A DNA stretch of 64,000 nt from Bacteroidaceae bacterium. GTDB lineage: Bacteria > Bacteroidota > Bacteroidia > Bacteroidales > Bacteroidaceae. The notes under the pieces were generated by a model. It was not told where the DNA came from, made no database searches, and saw nothing but the letters and a program-made list of their open reading frames with translations. A program made the translations under genes and the position numbers. The first letter of the stretch is position 1, and each line of letters starts with the position of its first letter. The stretch covers positions 1-64,000 of the forward strand of contig JAGCFP010000091.1 of the NCBI GenBank assembly GCA_017650045.1, read 5' to 3'. This document shows positions 16,494-25,099 of the stretch, piece after piece.

Positions 16494-17141
16494 ATGATAG
16501 AACTTCAAGGCATCACCAAAAGTTTCGGCACATTGCAGGTGCTGAAAGGTATCGACCTGCGGATAGAGAAGGGCGAGGTAGTGAGCATTGTGGGCCCCAG
16601 TGGCGCTGGCAAGACTACTTTGCTGCAAATCATGGGTACGCTTGATACGCCTGATACTGGCTCCGTGCGCATAGGTGGCACAGATGTATTGGCCTTGAAG
16701 GAAAAGCAACTCTCAGCCTTTCGTAATCAGCACATTGGCTTCGTGTTCCAGTTCCACCAACTTTTGCCAGAATTCACAGCCATCGAGAATGTCATGATTC
16801 CCGCTTTCATCGCAGGGCGCAGTCGCACAGATGCCTTCGATGCAGCCAAAGAACTGCTTGGCATGATGGGACTCTCCGAACGTGCAGAGCATAAACCCAA
16901 CGAGCTTTCAGGTGGTGAGAAACAGCGTGTGGCAGTGGCTCGTGCACTGATAAATCATCCTGACGTCATCCTGGCTGATGAGCCTTCTGGCAGCCTTGAT
17001 TCCAAAAACAAAGCCGAGCTTCACCAACTCTTCTTTGACCTCCGTGATCGCCTTGGCCAGACCTTCGTCATCGTCACCCACGATGAGGGCCTCGCTTCAC
17101 TTACAGATCGCACCATTCACATGAAGGACGGCAAGATTTAA
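16494..17141 (+). CDS. lolD: ABC transporter ATP-binding protein, LolD-like
   Basis: A 215-residue ATPase with Walker A GPSGAGKT (34-41), Q-loop region [17 protein letters not shown], signature LSGGE (138-142), Walker B VILADE (158-163) and the H-loop HDEG. The LLPEFTA(I/L)ENV motif and small size match the LolD/MacB/FtsE group, LolD being the usual Bacteroidetes annotation. LolD energises release of lipoproteins from the inner membrane with LolC/E permeases, none of which are adjacent, so a different partner cannot be excluded. The last 4 bases overlap the convergent fucose-isomerase-like gene. Confidence 0.8.
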   Translation: MIELQGITKSFGTLQVLKGIDLRIEKGEVVSIVGPSGAGKTTLLQIMGTLDTPDTGSVRIGGTDVLALKEKQLSAFRNQHIGFVFQFHQLLPEFTAIENVMIPAFIAGRSRTDAFDAAKELLGMMGLSERAEHKPNELSGGEKQRVAVARALINHPDVILADEPSGSLDSKNKAELHQLFFDLRDRLGQTFVIVTHDEGLASLTDRTIHMKDGKI

Positions 17142-18337
17142 AGCGTTTTCATCAGTTGTTCCAAAAGGTCTTTATGGTGCCCTGGCAAGACGATGTGGTG
17201 ATTGCCTATGGGATTTGTCAGGAAATAGGAAGTCTGGCAGGGGGCAGATAGCTGGATGACCTGCTGCGTTCTGCAAAGGTCGGCTTTGGCTTGGTTCCTC
17301 ACCAATGCTCCCTCCTCAATGAAGTAACGGGAAAGATTCCCTGATACCTTGAATATCGTCACAGGCCCTTCTTTCATAAAACCACAGATGCCTACGCCTA
17401 TACCCGATTCGAAGTGTGTATCCAATTCATAACTCTCCACCAGATTGAATGGAATGGTGCAGTGGGCAAACAACATCTCTCCTGTTTCAGGGTCAATGCT
17501 CGCAGGATTGGCTTGAAATCCGCTCACGCCAATGGCAGCTTGGGCTATCTTCATCGAGAGCATGGCTGGCACGTCGCCCTCACAACCAGCCACGATGCCT
17601 TCAGCATTTAGCTTTGCCAATGCCAGGCATCCTGTATTTTTCACTGCTGTCAGCAGGTCGAAGCAGCGCAGGGTAAATCCTTGCAGGGCATATCGTTGCA
17701 CAAGCACTTTCAGTGCCCGATAGATTTGATAGGCTCCAGGAAGTGCGTGCTTTATTACTTCAGAGGCAGTTTCCTCTGTTACCTCTTCCAAAGGTGTTGC
17801 CTCGATTTCATCCAAGAGCACTTGCATCGGAATGTCTATTAGTTCGATGCCCAGTTTTTCCTTGACTTTGTCTTTATCCACACTACTTGAAATCAGCCAG
17901 TCGGAAGGTGCACCAATGACTCCCAACTTACAGCCTTGTAATGCTTTCTTGGTCTCACTTACCTTACACAATAGCTTCACCCGTTTTGAGATATAGGTGG
18001 CATTCCCATGGATGATTTCTCCTTGATATCCCTCTTGACGGAGGAACGACAGAATCTCCATCGAGGCTGCCAGAGAGTTACTTTTTCCCGATGTCAGTAG
18101 GTAAAACGGATGAGGCGACTTCTTCAGCAACGCAGGGAGCAGTCGTTTGAAAATGCCTTCCGTACCACCTGTCCGCACATAAATCAAATCGAGCGCATGC
18201 GTGCCATAGTCAGCATATTCATTCCCTCTGAAAGTGTATTCTATGTCCAGGCTGTTAAGAAACTCGTTCGTCACAGCCTTTATAGCCTGCTCATCATGCA
18301 GTTCCGAAGTGAGTGTATAGATTGCGATGTTTGTCAT
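17138..18337 (-). CDS. L-fucose isomerase-like protein (COG2407-type)
   Basis: A 399-residue protein resembling the fucose/arabinose isomerase-related proteins: an N-terminal alpha/beta part with [19 protein letters not shown] and [20 protein letters not shown], and a C-terminal part with [20 protein letters not shown] and [15 protein letters not shown], in which the Glu of CEGD corresponds to an isomerase metal ligand. Whether it isomerises a sugar is unknown; many homologues of this size are uncharacterised. It is convergent with the LolD-type gene and lies between it and DUF1846 with no sugar catabolic neighbours. Confidence 0.65.
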   Translation of the reverse strand: MTNIAIYTLTSELHDEQAIKAVTNEFLNSLDIEYTFRGNEYADYGTHALDLIYVRTGGTEGIFKRLLPALLKKSPHPFYLLTSGKSNSLAASMEILSFLRQEGYQGEIIHGNATYISKRVKLLCKVSETKKALQGCKLGVIGAPSDWLISSSVDKDKVKEKLGIELIDIPMQVLLDEIEATPLEEVTEETASEVIKHALPGAYQIYRALKVLVQRYALQGFTLRCFDLLTAVKNTGCLALAKLNAEGIVAGCEGDVPAMLSMKIAQAAIGVSGFQANPASIDPETGEMLFAHCTIPFNLVESYELDTHFESGIGVGICGFMKEGPVTIFKVSGNLSRYFIEEGALVRNQAKADLCRTQQVIQLSAPCQTSYFLTNPIGNHHIVLPGHHKDLLEQLMKTL

Positions 18338-18412
18338 GGCATGATTCTTTTAGTTACAGCGGAAGCAGACCCCACTCTGTGTATGTGAAAAGGGAGATAA
18401 AGGCTTGTGCCT

Positions 18413-19876
18413 TTATTTCCTTACTGGATCAAAGGTAAGGCCGCAGCCCAGTTTTTTGAAGATCTTGCGATCTACCTCGCTGAGCATCACGGTGGCATGC
18501 ACTTGGCAGCCGTCGAGCAGTGGAAGGGCTTCCAGAGCCTTGCGACAGTTCTCATCGTGCTGGCTAAGTACGGAGAGGGCCACCAACACCTCGTCAGTAT
18601 GCAGGCGTGGATTGTTGCCATGCAGCAACTTGGTTTTGGTGTACTGGATGGGCTCTATCATGTTCTGAGGAATCAACTTCAAATCATGGTCGATACCTGC
18701 CAAATATTTGGTGGCATTGAGCAGTAAAGCGGCACTAGGACCTAGGAGGGACGTGGTCTTGGATGTTATCATGGTACCATCGGACAACTCAATGGCTGCA
18801 GAATGGGTGCCTGTCTGCTCCTTACGTTCAGCAGCAGCCACAGTACAACGACGGTAAGCGGTGGTGAGTTTCATCTGCTTCATCAGCAGTATCAACTTGT
18901 TCACTTCATGCTCATTGCTTCGCCCATCGTACATGTTGCATACAGCATTGTAGTAACGGCGGATGATTTCTTGCTTAGACGCTTCACAGCATACTTCATC
19001 GTCACTGATGCAGAAACCTATCATGTTCACGCCCATGTCGGTAGGTGATTTGTAAGGACTCTCACCATAGATGCCCTCGAAGATGGCATTCAACACGGGG
19101 AAAATCTCAATGTCGCGGTTGTAGTTCACCGTGGTTTCTCCATAGGCTTCCAGATGGAAATGGTCGATCATGTTCACGTCGTCCAGGTCTGCAGTAGCTG
19201 CCTCATAAGCCACGTTGATGGGGTGCTTCAGTGGGATGCTCCAGATGGGGAAGGTCTCGAATTTAGCATAGCCGGCCTTTATGCCACGACGGTTCTCGTT
19301 GTAGAGCTGACTGAGGCAGGTAGCCATCTTACCACTACCAGGACCTGGCGCTGTCACCACTACCAGCGGACGGGTGGTCTCCACGTAGTCGTTCTTTCCG
19401 AAACCTTCGTCAGAGTCAATCAGCTCCACATTGGTGGGATAACCCTCGATGAGATAATGGTAATACACCTTCACATCACCTTCCCTCTCCAGCATCTTGC
19501 GGAAAGCCACAGCACTCTGTTGTCCGTTGAAGTGGGTGATGACCACGCTGCTTACATAGAAACCGCGGGCAGTGAACACGTCGCGCAGACGCAGCACATC
19601 CTTATCATAAGTGATACCTAAGTCGGCACGTATCTTATTCTTCTCGATGTCCTCGGCACTGATGACAATGATAATCTCTGCATCGTCCTGTAGTTGCATG
19701 AGCATGGTCAACTTACTATCAGGATGGAAGCCTGGAAGTACGCGACTGGCATGATAATCATCATAAAGCTTGCCCCCAAACTCCATGTATAGTTTATCAC
19801 CAAACTGTGCGATGCGCTCTTTGATGTGCTCCGATTGTATGCGGAGATATTTGTCATTGTCGAATCCGAGTTTCAT
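18413..19876 (-). CDS. DUF1846 domain-containing protein
   Basis: A 487-residue cytoplasmic protein covering the DUF1846 family end to end: it begins MKLGFDNDKYLRIQSEHIKE, contains the glycine-rich VVTAPGPGSGKMATCLSQLY (about 173-192), YAKFETFPIWSIPLKHPINV, and ends CQVHATVMLSEVDRKIFKKL. Structures of the family show a nucleotide-binding-like fold, but the function is unknown. Length is typical. An upstream consensus promoter is present and a short ATAAAGGC/GCCTTTAT hairpin at 18397-18416 overlaps its stop codon. Confidence 0.85.
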   Translation of the reverse strand: MKLGFDNDKYLRIQSEHIKERIAQFGDKLYMEFGGKLYDDYHASRVLPGFHPDSKLTMLMQLQDDAEIIIVISAEDIEKNKIRADLGITYDKDVLRLRDVFTARGFYVSSVVITHFNGQQSAVAFRKMLEREGDVKVYYHYLIEGYPTNVELIDSDEGFGKNDYVETTRPLVVVTAPGPGSGKMATCLSQLYNENRRGIKAGYAKFETFPIWSIPLKHPINVAYEAATADLDDVNMIDHFHLEAYGETTVNYNRDIEIFPVLNAIFEGIYGESPYKSPTDMGVNMIGFCISDDEVCCEASKQEIIRRYYNAVCNMYDGRSNEHEVNKLILLMKQMKLTTAYRRCTVAAAERKEQTGTHSAAIELSDGTMITSKTTSLLGPSAALLLNATKYLAGIDHDLKLIPQNMIEPIQYTKTKLLHGNNPRLHTDEVLVALSVLSQHDENCRKALEALPLLDGCQVHATVMLSEVDRKIFKKLGCGLTFDPVRK

Positions 19877-19907
19877 AACTGTGGTCTTTTACTTAAAAAC
19901 TAAGCAA

Positions 19908-19938
19908 CAAAGGTACAGATTAGATTTGAAATAATCAA
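19908..19938 (-). promoter_or_regulatory. promoter of DUF1846 gene
   Basis: Minus strand: TTG (19936-19938), 20 bases, TACCTTTG (19908-19915). Confidence 0.6.
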
Positions 19939-20020
19939 GTTTAATTATTCATTTTGAATTATACAATCGTATAATTATTTTAGTTCGTATTTTAGCAGCA
20001 TGGGATAATCTTTCATCAGC

Positions 20021-21211
20021 TTACCCTTGTAGAAAATCTTCTATGTTCCAGCGAAGGAACTCTTCTATGGGTATTCCCCCAGTGCCCACGATAAGAGTCT
20101 GGTGCGGGTGGAATTTCTCGCGGAAAATGGAGAGTCCTGCATTGGCAGACCTGCGTCCACTCTTCACTTCGATGGCCCAGCATTTTCGCTGATACGTGAT
20201 GACAAAATCCACTTCATCATCGCGTTCACGCCAGTAATATACTTTATAGCCTAACTCATCTGCCCAATTTAGCAAGTAGGCACCTATGGCACTTTCCACC
20301 CATCTGCCCCATGCCTTAGGATTGGTGAAGGTGCTGGCAAATGTAGTGCCTGACAGGGCAGAGAGCAGGGCAGTGTTGTAAGTCATGAGCTTAGGTACGG
20401 AGTTATACCTGCGCGACAGGTCCTGGGCATATTTCTGCAATCCGCAGAGCAGACGGGCTTCACCAAGCGTGTTCAGATAGCCTGCCAAAGTGGTCACATT
20501 CCCTGCATCTTGCAGCTGTCCCAACATCTTGTTCAGAGAAAGTTCTTCTCCCGAATACGCACAGCCCAGTTCAAACAACTGCCGCATCAGCACTGGTTTA
20601 TAGATAGTCTTGGTCATCAGCACGTCTTTCTCTATGGCAGGGGCAATGATGCTGTCCTTCACATATTTCCGCCATCTTCGTTCATCCTTTACGTAGGATG
20701 CCCCTCCAGGATAGCCACCGTAATAGATGTATTGGTTGATGTCGAATCCGAATGCCTCTTTCATTTCATTGTAGCTCCAGTGAGGCATGCGAATAAGTTC
20801 AAAACGCCCAGCCAATGATTCAGTCAGTCCGTTTTTTAGCAGCAGTCTTGAAGAACCGAGCAGCACTACTTTTAATGGGAGGTCGTTGAAGGTGTCTGTG
20901 TCCCATTCCTTTTTCACCGCTTCGCTCCAATTGGCCAGCTTATGCACTTCATCAATCACTAACAGGAATTCTGGAACTTTGTCCATCTGCATGCGTGCTC
21001 TGGCCGTTGCCCAAGTATCGGCTATCCAAGAGGATGCTTCTGCAGGAACATTGTCTGCTGTTTCAAACATATAGGGGATAGGAGATGCTTGCAGCACCTG
21101 CTTTACCATAGTGGATTTTCCCACTTGTCTGGGACCAGAGATGACCTGAATTTTGTCTCGCTTCTCCATGATGCGTGACATCAGTACACTATATTGCGAC
21201 CTTGTGAACAT
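20021..21211 (-). CDS. AAA_14/DUF4143 ATP-binding protein
   Basis: A 396-residue ATPase of the archaeal-type AAA_14 + DUF4143 architecture, common and mobile in Bacteroidetes. Walker A GPRQVGKS (26-33), Walker B EFLLVIDEVH (81-90), sensor region KVVLLGSSRLLLK, and a C-terminal domain with a nuclease-like core (WRERDDEVDFVITYQRKCWA followed by IEVKSGRR: D...E-x-K), as seen in DUF4143 proteins. The biological role of this family is not established; suggestions include toxin- or defence-related functions. Its promoter lies within four 22-bp direct repeats immediately upstream, which suggests autoregulation. Confidence 0.85.
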   Translation of the reverse strand: MFTRSQYSVLMSRIMEKRDKIQVISGPRQVGKSTMVKQVLQASPIPYMFETADNVPAEASSWIADTWATARARMQMDKVPEFLLVIDEVHKLANWSEAVKKEWDTDTFNDLPLKVVLLGSSRLLLKNGLTESLAGRFELIRMPHWSYNEMKEAFGFDINQYIYYGGYPGGASYVKDERRWRKYVKDSIIAPAIEKDVLMTKTIYKPVLMRQLFELGCAYSGEELSLNKMLGQLQDAGNVTTLAGYLNTLGEARLLCGLQKYAQDLSRRYNSVPKLMTYNTALLSALSGTTFASTFTNPKAWGRWVESAIGAYLLNWADELGYKVYYWRERDDEVDFVITYQRKCWAIEVKSGRRSANAGLSIFREKFHPHQTLIVGTGGIPIEEFLRWNIEDFLQG

Positions 21212-21232
21212 AATCTTTTGATTTAGATGCTA

Positions 21233-21264
21233 CAAAGCTATACAAAATTCTCAAAAGTTCCAAA
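21233..21264 (-). promoter_or_regulatory. promoter of AAA_14 gene overlapping repeats
   Basis: Minus strand: TTTG (21261-21264), 20 bases, TAGCTTTG (21233-21240). The -33 element and the whole spacer are made of the first two copies of the 22-bp repeat. Confidence 0.65.
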
Positions 21265-21325
21265 CAAAATTCTCAAAAGTTCTAAACAAAATTCTCAAAA
21301 GTTCCAAACAAAATTCTCAAAAGTT
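21242..21325. repeat. four tandem 22-bp direct repeats
   Basis: Units at 21242-21263, 21264-21285, 21286-21307 and 21308-21325 (18 bases). The core ACAAAATTCTCAAAAGTT is identical in all four; the 4-base tail is CCAA, CTAA or CCAA. The period of 22 is about two helical turns, so a protein could bind all copies on one face. There are no spacers, so this is not CRISPR. It is likely an operator or iteron array belonging to the adjacent ATPase gene. Confidence 0.9.
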
Positions 21326-21367
21326 GGGGTTGTCCAAGTTAATTTAGTAATTGAGCTATTTCTTTCT

Positions 21368-21583
21368 CTATTTGATCACTGCTGGGACGTGGGGCATTCC
21401 CGTTGACAAGGTTGCCTTGCTTTTATGAAACCCTCCCTTGGTTCTGAAGGATGTAGGGTAGTAATGGTCAAAACATAGCGTAACGCTGCTTGGCTTTTCC
21501 TCCATCTTCTCTTGCGACTGACAGGAATAGAGAAAAAGTATTAAAGAAAGTGTAATGACCAATGAATATTCAATGTATGTCAT
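21368..21583 (-). CDS. small putative lipoprotein, possibly gene remnant
   Basis: A 71-codon ORF starting MTYIEYSLVITLSLILFLYS with a lipobox-like LYSC (Cys21), then a polar segment ending HKSKATLSTGMPHVPAVIK. No family is recognised. The start lies inside the end of the preceding beta-propeller fragment, as in translationally coupled genes. It may be the first part of a decayed lipoprotein gene. Confidence 0.35.
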   Translation of the reverse strand: MTYIEYSLVITLSLILFLYSCQSQEKMEEKPSSVTLCFDHYYPTSFRTKGGFHKSKATLSTGMPHVPAVIK

Positions 21584-21773
21584 ATTTCAAAAGCATAGGG
21601 TCTTCGCCTTTTGGTGTATAAGTAGCATAAATACAGTTTCGTTTTTCATCTACAGCGATGTGACTGATGACCTCTTGCAGGTGATAAGCTTTCTGGTAAT
21701 TGTTAGCCCAAGCTTTTAGCATGATGCCTCCAAGGACATGTAGTAAAGTTGATATAATGGTTTGATACTTCAT
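21570..21773 (-). pseudogene. C-terminal fragment of a six-bladed beta-propeller protein
   Basis: From MKYQTII the frame soon reads ISHIAVDEKRNCIYATYTPK and DPMLLKYDIH, which resembles the last blade of the BF3164-like/six-bladed beta-propeller lipoproteins common in Bacteroidales. Only this end is present; the first about 300 residues are missing. Probably a remnant. The assignment is by pattern only. Confidence 0.4.
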
Positions 21774-21827
21774 TGTTGTTTTTGTTTTCACATTGCGAAG
21801 ATACAAAAAAGAGGAGTTATTTACCAA

Positions 21828-22468
21828 AAGTCAGATGATTTTTCAGAAACATAGGCTGTTATCGCCGAAATGCCTTGCATTATAGGGTGTTATACTGAAG
21901 CATTTTTCTCATAATACTGGACATTTTCGCAAAAAGAGCCAGCGTTTCTGGCGTTTTACTTGAAAATATAACTTCCTCTCCTGTTATGATGCTGAAAATA
22001 TTGTGGTTGTCGATCGCAATCTTTCTGTGCTTCCCTTGCTTATCTCAGATTTGGCTGATCCCAACCACCAAATTGAAACTCATGATAGAACTAAGGAACG
22101 GATAGTGAATCTTATTTATGTAATAACAGTATAAAGGTAGCAAATTACTTTCACGTCCCTCCCCTGTAGTGGATGACCGTTGGAATGGCCTCAACCTCTC
22201 CAAGAGTTTCAGTGTGCAGTTGAAATAATACTAAGCATCCAATAAACTATTACCATAATTGCAATAATTGTCATAAGTCATATAATGTTCTATTATCTCA
22301 TGGCAGAACGTTGTACAAACTCCGTTCTGTTTTTATGGCATGAGCATAAAAACAAGAGAGTCAGTGCAAATGATATTATTATTTCATTTTTATTTTATTA
22401 AATAGGATTTTACTTATTAGAATCTCAAACTATTATATGGAAAAAACAGTTCTCAAGATACCATAGTC
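21828..22468. other. 641-bp gap without an intact gene
   Basis: AT-rich DNA with no convincing ORF. It contains copy 1 of a direct repeat (21921-21962), a plus-strand 50-codon open stretch around 21985-22130 (reading ENIVVVDRNLSVLPLL) and another short frame ending SKSFSVQLK near 22225; both look like remnants of unknown genes. No RNA gene was recognised. Confidence 0.6.
21921..21962. repeat. diverged direct repeat flanking GIY-YIG gene, copy 1
   Basis: Aligns over about 42 bases with 23410-23450; shared blocks are ACATTT, AAAAA, GCCAGCGT and TTTTACTTG, about 80 percent identity with one gap by eye. Confidence 0.6.
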
Positions 22469-23236
22469 TTATGATCTTATATACCTTACTGCTCCTCCAC
22501 TACCAAAAGGATAATCAGAAACGTCTTTGTTAATATATGGCGAATCCTCTATAAGTTTACCCTCAAAGATGCATCTGTTACGCTTAAATATCGTGCCGTC
22601 TTCTGCAATCATAGTCCATTTCCATGATTTTACCTCTATCACGCTACGTACAACTCCTTTATATACTCCAAGCACATATTTAATCTCTTGAGGCATATTC
22701 TTGCTAATCTGCCAATACTTACGCGTTGATTCATAGATGTCAATTCTGCGATATACTCCATTGGCTTTTGCCTGGTCAAAACTCTTATTGAGACTGACTA
22801 ATAGCAATGTTTCATTATGATTTATGCTTATCTTTGGACAATCATATATTGCATTGATTTCATCAACGTCTTTTATACCTTCATCCCATTGATGATAACC
22901 TGCAACAATATTTGCCAATTGGTTAGTCTTGTTAAACTTGTTAAAAGTCAACAAGTCAATAAGCGTAGATTCTACAATAAGTGCAGTTTCTTCAGTCAGA
23001 TTGTGCCGTAGAATAAAGAGATTTACTTGTTTCCCTTCTCGTAAGATACTTCTTATAATATCAAGTTTAAGGCTTTGGTCATTCTCGTTAAGGGTATCTT
23101 TCGCATGTTGAAATACTCTGTTTCCTTTTCCTTTACCAATATAGAAAATCAGATTGTCTCTTGGGTCAACTAAGGCATATACATAATATGCCAAAGCTTC
23201 TATCGTGCGTTGATTAAACATATTTGTCGTACTCAT
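22469..23236 (-). CDS. GIY-YIG domain protein (LEM-3-like)
   Basis: A 255-residue protein whose N-terminus carries a GIY-YIG nuclease core, YYVYALVDPRDNLIFYIGKG (17-36) followed by KGNRVFQHA, with the second motif elements around LRHNLTEETALIVESTLIDL (Glu as metal ligand). This is the LEM-3-like branch. The C-terminal part (about 130-255) is unassigned. It may act as a DNA endonuclease. It has its own promoter and lies between two diverged 42-bp direct repeats with remnants around it, suggesting acquisition as a unit. A defence role is possible but unproven. Confidence 0.75.
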   Translation of the reverse strand: MSTTNMFNQRTIEALAYYVYALVDPRDNLIFYIGKGKGNRVFQHAKDTLNENDQSLKLDIIRSILREGKQVNLFILRHNLTEETALIVESTLIDLLTFNKFNKTNQLANIVAGYHQWDEGIKDVDEINAIYDCPKISINHNETLLLVSLNKSFDQAKANGVYRRIDIYESTRKYWQISKNMPQEIKYVLGVYKGVVRSVIEVKSWKWTMIAEDGTIFKRNRCIFEGKLIEDSPYINKDVSDYPFGSGGAVRYIRS

Positions 23237-23343
23237 AGATTCCGATTAATCTTATTCCAAACTTCATAGGCAGATATGCGTTCATTAATTATCCAACCAG
23301 AAAAGATGGGCGAAAAAATAATATGATGATAAAAACTTAGCAA

Positions 23344-23374
23344 CAAAAATATGGCTTTTGTTTTATTTGTCCAA
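23344..23374 (-). promoter_or_regulatory. promoter of GIY-YIG gene
   Basis: Minus strand: TTG (23372-23374), 20 bases, TATTTTTG (23344-23351); about 100 bases upstream of the start codon. Confidence 0.55.
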
Positions 23375-23409
23375 TTATTCTTTGGATTTTATTTAGTGTC
23401 TTAACCTTA

Positions 23410-23450
23410 ACATTTCCACGAAAAAGCCAGCGTGTTTGACATTTTACTTG
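23410..23450. repeat. diverged direct repeat flanking GIY-YIG gene, copy 2
   Basis: Partner of 21921-21962 in the same orientation; see that entry. The two copies enclose 1.45 kb that holds the GIY-YIG gene. Confidence 0.6.
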
Positions 23451-23563
23451 TAATTAAGTAATGATCGAGTCGCTAAAGTAATCATCTCAAAATATCATTG
23501 AAATAGTTAAGTCAACTGCTATATTATCATTCAAATTATAATAACTCCTTCGGAAATCTTAAC

Positions 23564-23614
23564 TTCGTTTTAACGAATAAAGTTTGGTTTAACGAAAACC
23601 TTTTAATACCTTAG
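23564..23614 (+). promoter_or_regulatory. promoter and palindromic operator of deiminase gene
   Basis: A promoter TTTG (23583-23586), 20 bases, TACCTTAG (23607-23614; one mismatch to TAnnTTTG). The -33 box is flanked by two copies of TTTAACGAA (23569-23577 and 23588-23596) spaced 19 bases. The upstream copy forms the palindrome TTCGTT-TT-AACGAA (23564-23577) and the downstream one GGTTTAACGAAAACC. Such an arrangement is expected for a dimeric repressor or activator. Confidence 0.55.
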
Positions 23615-23657
23615 CAAACATAGATATATATCTAAATATTAATAAGTTATATATTAT

Positions 23658-24491
23658 ATGATTACAAATCTTGATACAAATAAAGTTTATCTAGCAAAAG
23701 GAATGACTTCGGAAAATTATGTAGATGCAACAGGGTCTCTTTTAGGCACGTTGCATAACTTCGGGATTCATTGGAACTTTCTACCCCTAACAACCTCTCC
23801 ACTCCATATTTGGACTCGTGACTATATGCCCGTTCAGGTAAGCAAAAGGAAGTTCGTGCGCTTCAATTATTGTCCGGACTATCTGAAGGACTACCCCGAA
23901 TATAAACCTGACACATCTGCCATTCTATCTGCTTTGGGAATACAAGTGATGGATTCTGATATCATCATTGATGGTGGCAATGTCATTAGTTGTGGCGACA
24001 AAGTGATTATGACAGACAAGATTTTCAGGGAAAATCCGGATTATGCACACGATGGGCTTATTGATATGCTTAGTCAACTATTGGAAGCGGAAATCGTTTT
24101 GATTTCAGAAGACTATTACGATGAATACGGTCATGCTGATGGGATGGTGAGGTATATGGGTGAAGGTCGCGTACTGCTCAACAACTACTGCGATTTTGAC
24201 AAGGCTTTGCGGAAGAGACTATTGGCTGCACTCAGCCCTCATTTCGACATCGCAGAACTCCACTACGGCACTTATACCGATATGAGTTGGGCTTATATCA
24301 ATTTCCTACATGTGGGCAAGTACATCTTCATTCCAATGATAGGGGATAAGTTGGGAGAAATAGCATTTAGGCAGATTGCTGATGCTTTTCCTCAATGCGA
24401 GTGTCATCCGATTTATCATTATGAGAATATCGTTCGTGAGGGTGGAGCTTTGAATTGCTCTACATGGACTATTCTCACGGATTTACCTTAA
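23658..24491 (+). CDS. agmatine deiminase-family protein
   Basis: A 277-residue guanidino-modifying enzyme of the PAD_porph/agmatine deiminase family. Visible catalytic elements: IWTRDYMPV (Asp55), IIDGGNV, EYGHADGMVRY (His159, Asp161) and the nucleophile EGGALNCSTW (Cys267). It would hydrolyse agmatine to N-carbamoylputrescine or citrullinate a peptidylarginine-like substrate. At 277 residues it is shorter than AguA (about 365) and peptidylarginine deiminase, and lacks the usual N-terminal signal, so it is cytoplasmic and its substrate is unclear. No putrescine genes are adjacent. A palindromic operator precedes it. Confidence 0.8.
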   Translation: MITNLDTNKVYLAKGMTSENYVDATGSLLGTLHNFGIHWNFLPLTTSPLHIWTRDYMPVQVSKRKFVRFNYCPDYLKDYPEYKPDTSAILSALGIQVMDSDIIIDGGNVISCGDKVIMTDKIFRENPDYAHDGLIDMLSQLLEAEIVLISEDYYDEYGHADGMVRYMGEGRVLLNNYCDFDKALRKRLLAALSPHFDIAELHYGTYTDMSWAYINFLHVGKYIFIPMIGDKLGEIAFRQIADAFPQCECHPIYHYENIVREGGALNCSTWTILTDLP

Positions 24492-24495
24492 TAGG

Positions 24496-25080
24496 CTATA
24501 GCTTATCAGGCCTGAAAAATCTCCATGGACGTGAATCATATAGTTTCTTCCCTTGTTCGTCAAAAAGGAGCTTGCCATTTGCATCGTAAGCACTCAAATT
24601 AATTCGAGGTGCATTTGAAAGAGATGTGCTGTCTATTTCTTCGTCAATCCATTCAATACAAGGACCGTCACCTAAAATGCACCCTGTATATCCTATCAGA
24701 TCTTCTCTAAGATAAGTAGGGGATTTAATGATGTCATTCCCAATTCGATACTTTCTGATGAGGAAACTGGCTCGATACGATCCTTCTCGCTCGAAAGTGA
24801 CATCAATTCCTGAATTGTGAGGATGTAACGACCCAATAGGAAAGTAATCCACATCACTCCCTCTATGATACATAGCCCAATCATGAACAGTGCTTTCTGA
24901 TTCATTCTCAGAGTGAAAATAAAACTCTACTTCATGAATGTAGATATTGTAATCATTATTAACACAGAAATGACCGCCAAATATTGCTGCTTTGGCAATC
25001 TCTTCAAATTTTACTGTCAGCTGGTTTTCGCTGAGACCTCTACCATCAAATCTTTTTAGTAAAGCAGAAAGATTCTTCAT
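24496..25080 (-). CDS. uncharacterised protein, third gene of nuclease operon
   Basis: A 194-residue protein without signal peptide or membrane segment; no family was recognised with confidence. It has a beta-rich central part (NIYIHEVEFYFHSENESE, FPIGSLHPHNSGIDVTFE, YRASFLIRKYRIG) with conserved-looking His, Asp and Glu residues, and an acidic segment CIEWIDEEID. The start ATG at 25080 is used; a TTG two codons upstream is possible. It follows the preceding gene by 19 bases, on the same strand, and ends 4 bases from the convergent deiminase gene. Context makes it a partner of the PD-(D/E)XK nuclease. Confidence 0.65.
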   Translation of the reverse strand: MKNLSALLKRFDGRGLSENQLTVKFEEIAKAAIFGGHFCVNNDYNIYIHEVEFYFHSENESESTVHDWAMYHRGSDVDYFPIGSLHPHNSGIDVTFEREGSYRASFLIRKYRIGNDIIKSPTYLREDLIGYTGCILGDGPCIEWIDEEIDSTSLSNAPRINLSAYDANGKLLFDEQGKKLYDSRPWRFFRPDKL

Positions 25081-25099
25081 ATTCAAAATAAATAAATAA

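Noticed and set aside
21242..21325. CRISPR array
   Set aside because: The repeats are directly adjacent with no variable spacers and no cas genes are nearby.
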